Assembly (NCBI GenBank): GCA_020634565.1
Contig: JACKBN010000005.1
Span: 62,001-126,000 of the forward strand
Length of the DNA stretch: 64,000 nucleotides
DNA from: Ardenticatenaceae bacterium
Lineage (GTDB): Bacteria; Chloroflexota; Anaerolineae; Promineifilales; Promineifilaceae
Direction: 5' to 3'
Shown here: positions 48,786-57,838 of the stretch, piece by piece
How positions within the stretch are numbered: position 1 is the stretch's first letter
Layout of the letters: every line of letters starts with the position of its first letter
Position numbers and translations under genes: made by a program
The notes under the pieces: generated by a model
Seen by the model: the letters and a program-made list of their open reading frames with translations, nothing else
What the model was told of the DNA's origin: nothing
Databases searched by the model: none

Positions 48786-50567
48786 ATGACGGACACTATT
48801 CTCCACCGGCTGCATGAAAACGGCCGTAAGCGCCCCAATGCGCCCGCCTACTATGAGAAAATTGGTACAGCCTGGGTGCCAACCTCTTGGAAGGAATATA
48901 CCGACCAGGTTCGGCAAGCAGCACGCGCGCTGGTGGCTTTAGGGGTGGAACCGGGTCAAAACACAACCATTTTGGGCTTTAATCGCCCGGAATGGGTCAT
49001 TTTTGATCTGGCCAGCATGTTGGTTGGTGGTGCCCCGGCTGGCATTTACACGACGAATTCGGCTGAAGAATGTAAGTATATTGTTGAGAATTCAGAATCC
49101 GCCGTGATCCTCGTTGAACATCAGGAACAATGGGACAAAATCGCCCAGGTACGTGACGACATCGCCTGCCTCAAACACATCGTTTTAATGCGAGGCACGC
49201 AAATTGACGATGAGATGACCCTGGATTGGGACGCGTTCATGGCCAAGGGCAATGAAGTGGATGAAAGTGTCATTGATGCCCGCATGGAAGCCTTGGAACG
49301 GGATCAATTGGCGACACTCATTTACACATCAGGCACCACCGGGCCACCCAAAGGCGTGATGCTGTCTCATGGCAATCTGGCTTCGACAGCCCAAAATGCA
49401 AAGGGGCTCATTGATCTGGTGCCTTCCGACCGGACCCTGTCTTACTTACCGCTGTCCCATATTGCAGAGCAGATGTTTACCATTCATGCCGCCATTACGG
49501 CCGCTTACCAGGTTTACTATGCGCAATACTCACCTCAAGAATATTTGAATGACAATTTGAAAGAGGTGAAACCGACCGTATTTTTTGGCGTTCCGCGCAT
49601 TTTCGAGCGGTTCCAGGCGGGTGTGGCCGCCACTTTGGGCGAAGCAACCGGCGTCAAGGCCCGCATTGCGGAATGGGCGCGCGGCATCGGCACCCAGGTC
49701 ACCAATTTGCGCAATCGGGGGCAATCGGCCAGCGGGCTGCTGGCTTTGCAGCACAGCATCGCCGACAAGCTAGTGTTTTCCAAAGTGAAAGAAGGTTTGG
49801 GGCTAACGGAAGCCAGAGTGATGATCACGTCCGCTGCCCCGATTTCACCCGAGATTTTGCACTACCTGGGCAGTCTAGATCTGCCGATGATGGAACTGTA
49901 TGGCCAGTCTGAAGATTGTGGCCCAACAACTACCAACCGCCCTGGCGCAATCAAGGTGGGCACCGTGGGGCAAGCCTGGCCGGGTTCTGAGGTTAAATTG
50001 GGGCCGGACAACGAAATTTTGGTGAAGGGACCTAACGTATTTTTGGGCTATTTCAAGAACAAGGCGGCAACAGAAGCTGATCTGGTGGACGGCTGGCTGC
50101 ACTCAGGCGATTTGGGTGAGTTTGATGAAGATGGGTTCCTGAGAATTATCGGCCGTAAGAAGGAAATCATCATCACGTCTGGAGGCAAGAATATTGCGCC
50201 CAAGAATATTGAAGCCGCGCTGAAAAATCTGGAAATGGTCTCGCAGGCCGTGGTGATTGGGGAAAGCCGTCGCTTCTTAACTGCTTTGCTCACTCTGGAT
50301 CAGGATGCCGCGACCAAATTTGCCCAGCAGCACCATTTGGAAGGGCAAACCCTGCACGAACATCCCACGCTGCTTGACCATTTGCAGAAAGAAATTGACG
50401 AGAAGGTGAACAATTTGTTTGCTCGCGTGGAGCATGTGCGCAACTTCCGGGTGCTGCCCCGTGACTTTACGGTAGAAGATGGTGAGTTAACGCCAACGCT
50501 AAAAATTAAGCGGCGCATCATCAATGAGCATTTCTCCGACGAGATTGAATCTATGTACGAAGGATAA
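48786..50567 (+). CDS. Long-chain acyl-CoA ligase (AMP-binding)
   Basis: 593 aa, FadD15-like. AMP-binding P-loop TLIYTSGTTGPPKGVMLSH, GQSEDCGPTT (A5), HSGDLGEFDEDGFLRIIGRK (A7-A8) and the C-terminal catalytic-Lys region GELTPTLKIKRR are intact. It activates fatty acids to acyl-CoA through an acyl-adenylate. GAGGAGG lies 7 nt upstream of ATG 48786. It may feed the thiolase upstream, though pcs and a terminator lie between. Confidence 0.94.
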   Translation: MTDTILHRLHENGRKRPNAPAYYEKIGTAWVPTSWKEYTDQVRQAARALVALGVEPGQNTTILGFNRPEWVIFDLASMLVGGAPAGIYTTNSAEECKYIVENSESAVILVEHQEQWDKIAQVRDDIACLKHIVLMRGTQIDDEMTLDWDAFMAKGNEVDESVIDARMEALERDQLATLIYTSGTTGPPKGVMLSHGNLASTAQNAKGLIDLVPSDRTLSYLPLSHIAEQMFTIHAAITAAYQVYYAQYSPQEYLNDNLKEVKPTVFFGVPRIFERFQAGVAATLGEATGVKARIAEWARGIGTQVTNLRNRGQSASGLLALQHSIADKLVFSKVKEGLGLTEARVMITSAAPISPEILHYLGSLDLPMMELYGQSEDCGPTTTNRPGAIKVGTVGQAWPGSEVKLGPDNEILVKGPNVFLGYFKNKAATEADLVDGWLHSGDLGEFDEDGFLRIIGRKKEIIITSGGKNIAPKNIEAALKNLEMVSQAVVIGESRRFLTALLTLDQDAATKFAQQHHLEGQTLHEHPTLLDHLQKEIDEKVNNLFARVEHVRNFRVLPRDFTVEDGELTPTLKIKRRIINEHFSDEIESMYEG

Positions 50568-50594
50568 GTAGAAAGGTATTACTTATCTTAACGA

Positions 50595-50626
50595 AAGCCT
50601 CTGGTGATTGAGCCAGGGGCTTTTTT
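50595..50626 (+). terminator. Intrinsic terminator after the acyl-CoA ligase
   Basis: AAGCCTCTGG pairs with CCAGGGGCTT (one G-T) and runs into TTTTTT. Confidence 0.92.
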
Positions 50627-50714
50627 ACTCTCAGGGTGAGGGTTTTGTTAATCTCGTGTCTCTCCTTACGTAACTGGATTTGGTAACGGCCGTTTCGATT
50701 GATATAGTTCTGTC

Positions 50715-52055
50715 ATGTCTAAAAAATATCTTTTTGGCATCCTGTTGTGTCTTTTTATTTTGGTGGGGGAAGTAACGGCCGTTCAAGCGCAATCCGCCTC
50801 CGCAATCTTCCAGGAAGTCAACCAATTTCGGATCAATAATGGGCTGGTGCCGTTCCAGTACAGCAGCGCCCTTGCTTCGGCTGCCCAAAATCAGGCCAAC
50901 TACATGGCCGCCAACACCGTCTTTTCTAGCCATGTGGGCGCGGGCGGCTCGACACCGCAGAGCCGGGCCAACGCCGCAGGCTATGTGGGACGCGTCAGCG
51001 AGAATATCGTGGGCGGAACAGGCATGACCGCCGCCCGCGGGCTGACCTGGTGGGTCAACAGCCCCGTCCATTACAACACGCTTATCACCAGCCGCTACCA
51101 GGAAGCCGGCACCGGCTTTGCAACCAATGGCAACGAGAATTTTTACGTGCTTGTGGTGGGGCAACCCTCGGATGCCCCGCCCCCACCAGCGGCCGACGAC
51201 AGTCCAGAACCACTTTTCATCACGCCCATCACCCTGGCACAGCCCGCTGAGGATGGCTCCATTGTGCATGTGGTGCTGGATGGGCAAGCCTTGTGGTCTC
51301 TGGCTGCCCATTACGATGTGCCGCTGTCTGATTTGCTACTGTTCAACAGTTTGCCACCGGATGCCATCGTGCAGCCCGGCGACCGCATAACCATTCGTCT
51401 GGCGGAGGGGCAGCCACCACCGCCTACTCCCACACCCCCAACCATGCACACGGTTCAAGATGGACAGTCGCTTTGGTCGATTGCTGTGCAGTATAACGTG
51501 AAGCTGGGTGATATTTTGTGGCTCAATGGCTTTGCCGAAGATGTGGTGCTGCAACCCGGCACGCTCGTTCGCGTACGGTTGGCTCCTGATGAAGCACCGC
51601 CGCCCACGCCAACCCCCATCCTTTACCATTCGGTGCGCAGCGGACAAACGTTGTGGGAAGTGGCTTTAACCTATGGCCTCACGCTCGATGAGCTGTTGGC
51701 GCTTAACAATCTTGATCAGAATGCGATTTTAATTCCGGGGGACCAGCTTTTGGTGCGCCAGGCACCGCCCACGCCACTGCCCACAGAGCCACCAACGGCA
51801 ACTGTACCAGCGGCCACGCCAACCCAACCCAGCCCAACAGTAACGCCAACGCCGCCAAGTACGGCCGTTTCTCTGCAAATCAATCAGCCTGTAGAGCAAT
51901 CCGCAGAGACACAGGAAGTTTTGGCAGAAACGGCCGTATCGCCCGACAGCTCTGAGTCCACATCTGGCGTTGTAAGACTTTTTACCTGGCTGGCAGTTGC
52001 TTTGCTGGTCATTGGGTTCGTGGCCATTATTGTGCTACGCAGCGAGCTCATTTAG
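50715..52055 (+). CDS. Exported CAP/SCP protein with three LysM repeats and C-terminal membrane anchor
   Basis: 446 aa. Signal peptide (LFGILLCLFILVGEVTAVQA), CAP domain (residues 28-160: IFQEVNQFRINNGLVPFQYS, NYMAANTVFSSH, SENIVGG, WVNSPVHYNTLI), then three LysM units beginning GSIVHVVLDGQALWSLA, MHTVQDGQSLWSIAVQYNV and YHSVRSGQTLWEVALTYG, a Thr/Pro linker and a final helix WLAVALLVIGFVAIIVL. LysM binds peptidoglycan or glycans, so the protein probably sits on the wall and is tethered to the membrane. No SD precedes the ATG; TATAGT lies about 10 nt upstream, so it may be leaderless. Confidence 0.9.
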   Translation: MSKKYLFGILLCLFILVGEVTAVQAQSASAIFQEVNQFRINNGLVPFQYSSALASAAQNQANYMAANTVFSSHVGAGGSTPQSRANAAGYVGRVSENIVGGTGMTAARGLTWWVNSPVHYNTLITSRYQEAGTGFATNGNENFYVLVVGQPSDAPPPPAADDSPEPLFITPITLAQPAEDGSIVHVVLDGQALWSLAAHYDVPLSDLLLFNSLPPDAIVQPGDRITIRLAEGQPPPPTPTPPTMHTVQDGQSLWSIAVQYNVKLGDILWLNGFAEDVVLQPGTLVRVRLAPDEAPPPTPTPILYHSVRSGQTLWEVALTYGLTLDELLALNNLDQNAILIPGDQLLVRQAPPTPLPTEPPTATVPAATPTQPSPTVTPTPPSTAVSLQINQPVEQSAETQEVLAETAVSPDSSESTSGVVRLFTWLAVALLVIGFVAIIVLRSELI

Positions 52056-52167
52056 TTCTTTGTCAAAAAGCCCCAAACAAGCTTAAAAACGAAACTGTTT
52101 CGCTCATTTTGCGTATGAGAAGAAGGAGCTTCTAGCCGAATCTATTAGCGCTTCAAGTAGGAACATC

Positions 52168-52785
52168 ATGCAAGAAAAACAAACTCAAACCGACCTATGG
52201 AGCCAGCTAAAAACACCACTAGCCTTGATTAGTGGCTTTGTTGCGCTGCTCTGGCTCATCGAGATTATTGACCAGCTTGTCTTCCGAGGGGCATTAGACA
52301 GCTATGGCGTACGCCCCCGCACACTCATGGGGCTTTGGGGGATATTGTGGGCACCGCTTCTCCATGGCAGTTTTCGCCATCTCCTGGCCAACACAGGCCC
52401 TCTGCTCATTTTGGGCAGCATCGTCATGTTTTCTCGACGCTTGCGCGACTTTTTCATCATCTCTTTTATCGTCACGCTCATCGGCGGATTTGGCACCTGG
52501 CTCATCGGGCCACGATTTTCCGTCCATTTAGGAGCCAGCGGTTTAATCTTTGGCTATTTTGGCTTCTTACTGCTGTCTGCGTATTTTGAGCGCAGCTGCC
52601 GAGCCATTGCCATCGCGCTAGTGGTTTTGCTGCTTTATAGTGGGATCATCTGGGGCGTTTTACCGCAAGGCGGCGGCATTTCCTGGCAAACCCATCTGTT
52701 TGGCTTTATTGGCGGTGGGGTCGCAGCCTATGTGCTAAGCCAGCGCGAAACCAACATACCGATTACGGTACACGAGCAATTTTGA
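52168..52785 (+). CDS. Rhomboid-family intramembrane serine protease
   Basis: 205 aa with six membrane helices. HGSFRHLLAN, catalytic Ser in GASGLIFGYFGFLL and catalytic His in SWQTHLFGFIGG are all in place, so it should be active. Rhomboids cut membrane-anchored proteins; the membrane-anchored CAP/LysM protein next door is a possible substrate, but only by position. RBS AGGAAC. Confidence 0.92.
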   Translation: MQEKQTQTDLWSQLKTPLALISGFVALLWLIEIIDQLVFRGALDSYGVRPRTLMGLWGILWAPLLHGSFRHLLANTGPLLILGSIVMFSRRLRDFFIISFIVTLIGGFGTWLIGPRFSVHLGASGLIFGYFGFLLLSAYFERSCRAIAIALVVLLLYSGIIWGVLPQGGGISWQTHLFGFIGGGVAAYVLSQRETNIPITVHEQF

Positions 52786-52821
52786 TTTCGTCTTCGTCTG
52801 AGTGAGGGAAGAAGCGATCGG

Positions 52822-53619
52822 TTATTCGAGGGCGACAGAACGTTCGAACTGCCGCTGCCCCACAACGGCGAGACCGATGCTCAAGATATAGAGAACCAGC
52901 AGTGGCGCCATTGTTAGCAGCATCGTAACCGGATCAATAGAAGGGGTAATAATGGCGGCCAGGACGGCAATGCCCACGATGGCAAAACGCCACTGTTCCC
53001 GCAATGTTTTGGCAGTCACCACACCAACACGGGCCACAAAGTAAATAATGACCGGCATTTCAAACGCCAGGCCAATCCAGAAGAGCATGCGCAGCACAAA
53101 GCCAATATAGCCGCTGGGTGTCCAGTCGGTTTTGAAAATGGTGCCCAAGAAGTTTGCCAAAAAGAAAACGGCCGCAGGAATTAGCACAAACCAGGCAAAC
53201 AAAATGCCCAAGGCAAACAAGAGTAAGGTGCTAGGGAGAAAAATGTAGAGGTAGCGTCGCTCATCTTTGGTCAGCCCAGGCACAATAAACTGCCAAAACT
53301 GATACAAGATCATCGGCATAGAAAAAATCGCACCTGACAGCAGCGACACTTTGAAGAATGTCTCGATGCCTTCGGTTGGCTCTAAAGTTTGCAGCTCTAC
53401 AACCCCGTTAACACTTTCGGCGTACGGCCCCAGTAAATATTGCAACATCGGTTCGGCAAAGGCAAAGCTCAAAGAGGTTGTAATCAGCAAGGCTACAGCC
53501 GCGTACGTGAGCCGAATCCGCAGCTCGTTGAGATGGCCCAGCAACGTTAAGGTGCCAGAATCCAGCCCATCTTCGGTTTCTGTCATTGCGGTATCGGAGG
53601 GGGATTTTGCTTTAGCCAT
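52822..53619 (-). CDS. tatC: Twin-arginine translocase subunit TatC
   Basis: 265 aa, six helices. LLGHLNELRIRLTYAAVALLI (conserved HLxELRxR), FKVSLLSGAIFSMPMILYQF, FWQFIVPGLTKDERRYLYIF and the FEMPVIIYFVARVG region are typical. TatC recognises RR signal peptides. ATG overlaps the tatB stop by one base (TAATG). Confidence 0.96.
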   Translation of the reverse strand: MAKAKSPSDTAMTETEDGLDSGTLTLLGHLNELRIRLTYAAVALLITTSLSFAFAEPMLQYLLGPYAESVNGVVELQTLEPTEGIETFFKVSLLSGAIFSMPMILYQFWQFIVPGLTKDERRYLYIFLPSTLLLFALGILFAWFVLIPAAVFFLANFLGTIFKTDWTPSGYIGFVLRMLFWIGLAFEMPVIIYFVARVGVVTAKTLREQWRFAIVGIAVLAAIITPSIDPVTMLLTMAPLLVLYILSIGLAVVGQRQFERSVALE

Positions 53620-54119
53620 TATTCAGGGTCGTCTGGTACATCCAGGAGTGAGGGCATTGGCGGAACGGCCGTATCCACATCCTTGGTCTCGGCCACACCG
53701 TTCTTTTCGCCAACAGTTTCTGTTTTAGCCGAAGGCGTGGCTTCAGCTGGGGAAGGAGCAGCTAGGGCAGAAGGCTTCAAATTTGGCGGCTTGATGCTGT
53801 TATTGATATCCTCAAATGCCTGCCGACCAGCCTTTGTTGCCTGCTGCGTCGTTTGAGTCACTTCACCGCGTAAATCCGTTAACTCTTTGCGCAGCTGCTG
53901 CAACTCTTTCATGGTTTCCTTCAAAGCCTGCCCATCGCCCGAGCTATCCAGCTCATGATTCAGCTGGCGAATAAACCCGCGCGAAATCTTTTGTAGCTGC
54001 GCTGTGGTGCGCCCAAGCCAACGGGCTGTCTGCCCAATGCGCTCTGGGCCCATCACAATGCCCGCTACAATTAGAATCAGAACAAGTTCTGGGAAACCAA
54101 TGCCAAAAAAGCTATCCAT
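53619..54119 (-). CDS. tatB: Tat translocase subunit TatB-like
   Basis: 166 aa. N-terminal helix with FFGIGFPELVLILIVAGIVM, the polar hinge PERI and a long amphipathic helix, then a coiled coil and a Pro/Ala-rich acidic tail. Length and the hinge GPERIG fit TatB. It lies between tatA and tatC. Confidence 0.9.
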   Translation of the reverse strand: MDSFFGIGFPELVLILIVAGIVMGPERIGQTARWLGRTTAQLQKISRGFIRQLNHELDSSGDGQALKETMKELQQLRKELTDLRGEVTQTTQQATKAGRQAFEDINNSIKPPNLKPSALAAPSPAEATPSAKTETVGEKNGVAETKDVDTAVPPMPSLLDVPDDPE

Positions 54120-54143
54120 AAACGTTTATTAGCTGGTTAAAAA

Positions 54144-54326
54144 TTAACCTTCAATATCGCTGGAAGATTTCTCTTCGTCCTCTTTGCTCCCTTCGCGAAC
54201 ACCTTCACGAAAAGCGCTGATCCCTTTGCCCAATTCTGAACCGATACGACTGATTCGTCCTACGCCAAATACCAATAACACAACTGCCAAAATAATCAGA
54301 AGTTCTGGTACACCTAAACCTGCCAT
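54144..54326 (-). CDS. tatA: Tat translocase subunit TatA
   Basis: 60 aa. GLGVPELLIILAVVLLVFGV, the hinge GRISRIGSELGKGISAFREG (the family's FG..K.P hinge is modified: no Pro) and an acidic tail. RBS AAGGAG, 9-nt spacing. First gene of tatABC; TatA forms the pore. Confidence 0.93.
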   Translation of the reverse strand: MAGLGVPELLIILAVVLLVFGVGRISRIGSELGKGISAFREGVREGSKEDEEKSSSDIEG

Positions 54327-54639
54327 TTTTAAAATCTCCTTGCTAAAAATATGGAGGGGGTGTCCGAAAAACGGTCATCCTCTCGACTGTTACGTCACGG
54401 GATCAGTTTTACCGGACCGTAGGCGTAACCAAATGTACTCTTACTCACTTTTTTTAAAGTAAAACATCACATCCTTAACTGTAAAATTATACCAGACAAA
54501 ACGCAAATGGTTACAGAATTAGGAAATCGCTCATTCTCAACAGCAAGTGGTCGAAAACTGGTTTCTCTGATTTAATTAAGGGGCGGGGAGCATTAACTGA
54601 ACCTACAAACGTATTTCAAAGACTGGAAGGGGAATCCAC
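54327..54639. promoter_or_regulatory. Divergent spacer tatA / glgC with extended -10 for tat
   Basis: On the minus strand TGGTATAAT (54486-54494) is an extended -10; the -35 position is weak. This would give a tat leader of about 150 nt. No gene is seen. Toward glgC, AAGGGGAA supplies the RBS. Confidence 0.45.
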
Positions 54640-55896
54640 ATGCAAATGCAAGATGTACTTGGATTAATTTTAGGCGGTGGTGCAGGCACACGACTCTACC
54701 CACTAACCAAAGAACGAGCCAAACCGGCCGTACCGTTGGCCGGTAAATATCGCCTAATCGATATCCCCATGAGCAACTGCCTCCATGCCGGTATCGACAA
54801 AATTGCTATCCTGACACAGTTCAACTCTGTTTCCTTACACCGGCATATCCATCGTACTTACAACCGTGATGTGTTTTCGCCGGGTTGGGTGCAAATTTTG
54901 GCGGCAGAGCAAAAACCTACCAGCGTGGACTGGTATCAGGGCACGGCCGATGCGGTGCGCAAACAATCGATCGAAATTAAGCAGGCTGGCGCAAAATACA
55001 CGCTCATTCTGGCAGGTGACCATCTTTATCGTATGGATTACCGCAAGTTTGTAGAGCAGCATGTGGAAAGTGGCTCAGCAATTACAGTAGCCGTACAGCC
55101 CGTGCCCCGTGACGTGGCGCCTGGGCTGGGTATCTTGAAACTCGATGAGCAAAACAATATTGTGGAGTTCAAGGAAAAGCCCAAGACGGATGCCGAGCTG
55201 GATTCAATGATGAGCTGGCCGGGCCAGGAACGGCCGTTCATGGCCTCGATGGGTATTTACGTCTTCAACACCGATGTGCTCTTTGAACTTCTTGAAGGCA
55301 AAGGCAATGACTTTGGCCGGGATATTTTGCCCCAGGCCATGGACACACATCGTTTGCAAGGTTTTATCTTTGAAGGCTATTGGGAAGATATTGGAACCAT
55401 CCAGCGCTTTTACCAGGTAAACCTGGACATGGCCTTGCCAGATGCACCGTTCGATTTTTACAGTGCCACCACCCCCATTTACACCCGCCCCCGCTTTATG
55501 CCCGCCTCGGAAGTGAATGGCGCCACGTTGGACAATGTGCTGCTCACCGATGGCTGCCGCATTTCAAAATCGACTATTAGAAGTGCCGTAATTGGCCTGC
55601 GCAGCATTATCAAGGCGAACTGCACCATTGATTCCACCATCATTATGGGTGCCGACTTCTATGAATCTGAAGCAACGGTGGCGGAAAACGCCGAGAAGGG
55701 AATTCCCGATGTGGGCATTGGGGAAGGTTCCAACATTGCCGCCGCGATCATTGACAAAAATGCGCGCATTGGTCGCAATGTGACGATCCGCAACTTGCCC
55801 GATCGCGTAGACGGTGAAGGACCAAATTGGGTGGCCAGAGATGGCATTATTATCGTACCGAAAAACGCCATCCTTCCCGACGGCACCGTTATCTAA
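54640..55896 (+). CDS. glgC: Glucose-1-phosphate adenylyltransferase
   Basis: 418 aa. LILGGGAGTRLYPLTKERAK (nucleotide loop), KPAVPLAGKYRLIDIPMSNC, WYQGTADAVRKQ, AGDHLYRMDY and the C-terminal left-handed beta-helix with IIKANCTIDSTIIMGADFYE are all typical. It makes ADP-glucose for glycogen and is usually allosterically controlled. No other glg gene lies here. Its stop overlaps the convergent 55893 stop. Confidence 0.97.
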   Translation: MQMQDVLGLILGGGAGTRLYPLTKERAKPAVPLAGKYRLIDIPMSNCLHAGIDKIAILTQFNSVSLHRHIHRTYNRDVFSPGWVQILAAEQKPTSVDWYQGTADAVRKQSIEIKQAGAKYTLILAGDHLYRMDYRKFVEQHVESGSAITVAVQPVPRDVAPGLGILKLDEQNNIVEFKEKPKTDAELDSMMSWPGQERPFMASMGIYVFNTDVLFELLEGKGNDFGRDILPQAMDTHRLQGFIFEGYWEDIGTIQRFYQVNLDMALPDAPFDFYSATTPIYTRPRFMPASEVNGATLDNVLLTDGCRISKSTIRSAVIGLRSIIKANCTIDSTIIMGADFYESEATVAENAEKGIPDVGIGEGSNIAAAIIDKNARIGRNVTIRNLPDRVDGEGPNWVARDGIIIVPKNAILPDGTVI

Positions 55897-56168
55897 TCTT
55901 TGCCATTGGTAGCAAAATAATCAGCGGCTGACTCGGGCGAGTCAAACGTGTCTGCTACGTGGCCGTGAATATAAATCTCGTTTTTCTCTGGCTGCACGAT
56001 GGCGGGCAGCCAGCCGTATTTCTCTACCGGGGGATGAACCGCACCACAATACCCTTTGTCGTGCGGTTTGGGGAACTGCCAGATGACCCAATCTTGCAGC
56101 TGTTTCATATTTAGACGGGTGGGCTTTGCAACGTTCAATTTCAGCTGTGCAATTTCTTTTTTATCCAC
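55893..56168 (-). CDS. Small hypothetical protein
   Basis: 91 aa, soluble. GTG start at 56168 with GGAGGG 9 nt upstream. Contains WVIWQFPKPHDKGYCGAVHP and an acidic C-terminus; no family recognised. It overlaps the glgC 3' end by 4 nt, tail to tail. Confidence 0.7.
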   Translation of the reverse strand: MDKKEIAQLKLNVAKPTRLNMKQLQDWVIWQFPKPHDKGYCGAVHPPVEKYGWLPAIVQPEKNEIYIHGHVADTFDSPESAADYFATNGKD

Positions 56169-56204
56169 GGAACATTACCCTCCAACTTGCGTCTAAATCA
56201 CCCA

Positions 56205-56897
56205 TCATTCGGCCAGCAGCGTTTGGACCACTAATTCTGTGTCAACCAAATCATCAAACAGATGATCCGGATGGTAGTCGGCCAGCGTAGAGGCGGCATG
56301 CCACCCACTTGCTACCGCAACGGCCGTTGCCTTTCCGGCGCGGGCACACAAAATATCTGCTGGTGTGTCGCCAATAATCACGGTATTGTTACCATTGAAA
56401 ACGCTACCCGTCAACTGGTTGGCCCGCTTCATGCCGATGGCTGGCAGTTCATTGCGATCCATTGCATCGGAGCCGTAAGCGCCCACCTTAAATTGCAGCG
56501 GATCAATACCTGCGGCTGATAGTTTTAGCGGCGCGGTCAGTTGGGAATTGCCTGTAAGCAAGCCCACCAGCACATCCTCTCGCCCAGCCAGGTGCGTGAG
56601 TAATTCAGGCACACCGGGGCAAGCCAACATCTCGCGCTCAATAAAGATTCGCTGGCCATGTTCAGCCATCAGTTCGTACACAGCAGGCAGCTGCTTTTTT
56701 ATCTCTTTGGGCGCAATGCCAATGGCTGTCAGCAAATCCGTAATGATGCGCGGGTCTGTTTTGCCACTCATGTTGTAATGTTCCAGCGGGCCGCAAGTGC
56801 CAAACAGCTTTTCTAAGGCATAGGCAATCGTCAAGCGGCCCGCCCCATTGCTGTGAATGAGCGTACCATCAATATCAAAAAGGAGTAGTTTGGGCAT
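56205..56897 (-). CDS. HAD-superfamily phosphatase (phosphoglycolate-phosphatase-like)
   Basis: 230 aa. HAD motif I LLLFDIDGTLIHSNGAG, motif II GLLTGNSQ, and motif IV IIGDTPADILCARAGKA are intact; the cap is the helical C1 type, as in Gph. It removes phosphate from a small metabolite. It follows the DapA-family gene by 9 nt, so the substrate may belong to the same pathway. Confidence 0.9.
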   Translation of the reverse strand: MPKLLLFDIDGTLIHSNGAGRLTIAYALEKLFGTCGPLEHYNMSGKTDPRIITDLLTAIGIAPKEIKKQLPAVYELMAEHGQRIFIEREMLACPGVPELLTHLAGREDVLVGLLTGNSQLTAPLKLSAAGIDPLQFKVGAYGSDAMDRNELPAIGMKRANQLTGSVFNGNNTVIIGDTPADILCARAGKATAVAVASGWHAASTLADYHPDHLFDDLVDTELVVQTLLAE

Positions 56898-56906
56898 GAT
56901 TGATGC

Positions 56907-57818
56907 CTATTGACCGTCCAGCAACGGCCGTATCTTCAACCACACGTCCTCATCAGGCATGGGTCGGGGCGGAACGGCCGTTCCCATGGGAATCCCCCGC
57001 CCGGTGAGAATCTGCTTGATAGCTCCGATGCGTGCCCCGTTGGGCAATTGGGCCAGAAGCTGGTTGATGAGCCGCTGCTGCCGCTGCGCCTCTGCCATGT
57101 CGCCAGCAAAAAATGCCTGGGTCAGCGCGACGTACGGTTCAGGAACGGCCGTACTCAAGCCGCTAATCAAACCATCCGCGCCCAAACCCAACAAGCCTAG
57201 CGCCACCGATTCATTGCCCGCCAAAACCACCAGGTGCTCAGCCGCCACATCAAGCAGCCGACGCACCACTTGGGCATCCGGGCGACTGGTCTTGATACCC
57301 GCCAGCGACGGAATTTCCGCGCCCAGCCGCTGCAACAGCGCGGGCGAAATACCGTTTATCGCCAGTTGGGGGATATCGTAGAGCAGCAGCGGCATTTCTG
57401 GCACGCTGGCGGCGATTTCGTGGTAATAAGCAGCCAGGCTATCGTCGTGCATGGTGTAGAAGAAGGGAGTCACCACGGCCACGGCGTCAGCGCCAATCTC
57501 CGCCGCATGGCGGCACAGCACGAGCGTGGATTGAAGCTGGTTGGTACCGGTATGCAGCAGCACGGGCACACGGCCGTTTGTTACGGTAACGGCCGTTTCA
57601 TGCAGCCGCATCCGTTCTGCCTCGCTTAACAAGACACCTTCTCCGGTGGTGCCCCCCACAAAAAGCCCGCTCACGCCAGCATCCAGCAAAAAGTCAATGA
57701 GATCGGGGAGAACGGCCGTGTTTACCGTCATCCCATCTGCCAGCACAGGCGTGGCTACAGCCGGGGCGACCCCGCCACGCAATTTCTCTTTTAACGAAGC
57801 AATCTTTTCTTGAATCAT
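56907..57818 (-). CDS. DapA/NAL-superfamily aldolase
   Basis: 303 aa, (beta/alpha)8 aldolase. Catalytic Tyr in LLLYDIPQ, Schiff-base Lys in LAGIKTSRPD and the GTTGEGVLLSEAER motif (DapA GTTGE) are present. Could be dihydrodipicolinate synthase, KDG aldolase or a related pyruvate aldolase; neighbours (aminotransferase, HAD) do not settle it. Start ATG 57818. It carries four ACGGCCGT copies. Confidence 0.88.
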   Translation of the reverse strand: MIQEKIASLKEKLRGGVAPAVATPVLADGMTVNTAVLPDLIDFLLDAGVSGLFVGGTTGEGVLLSEAERMRLHETAVTVTNGRVPVLLHTGTNQLQSTLVLCRHAAEIGADAVAVVTPFFYTMHDDSLAAYYHEIAASVPEMPLLLYDIPQLAINGISPALLQRLGAEIPSLAGIKTSRPDAQVVRRLLDVAAEHLVVLAGNESVALGLLGLGADGLISGLSTAVPEPYVALTQAFFAGDMAEAQRQQRLINQLLAQLPNGARIGAIKQILTGRGIPMGTAVPPRPMPDEDVWLKIRPLLDGQ

Positions 57819-57838
57819 AGCAATCTACCTATCAACAG

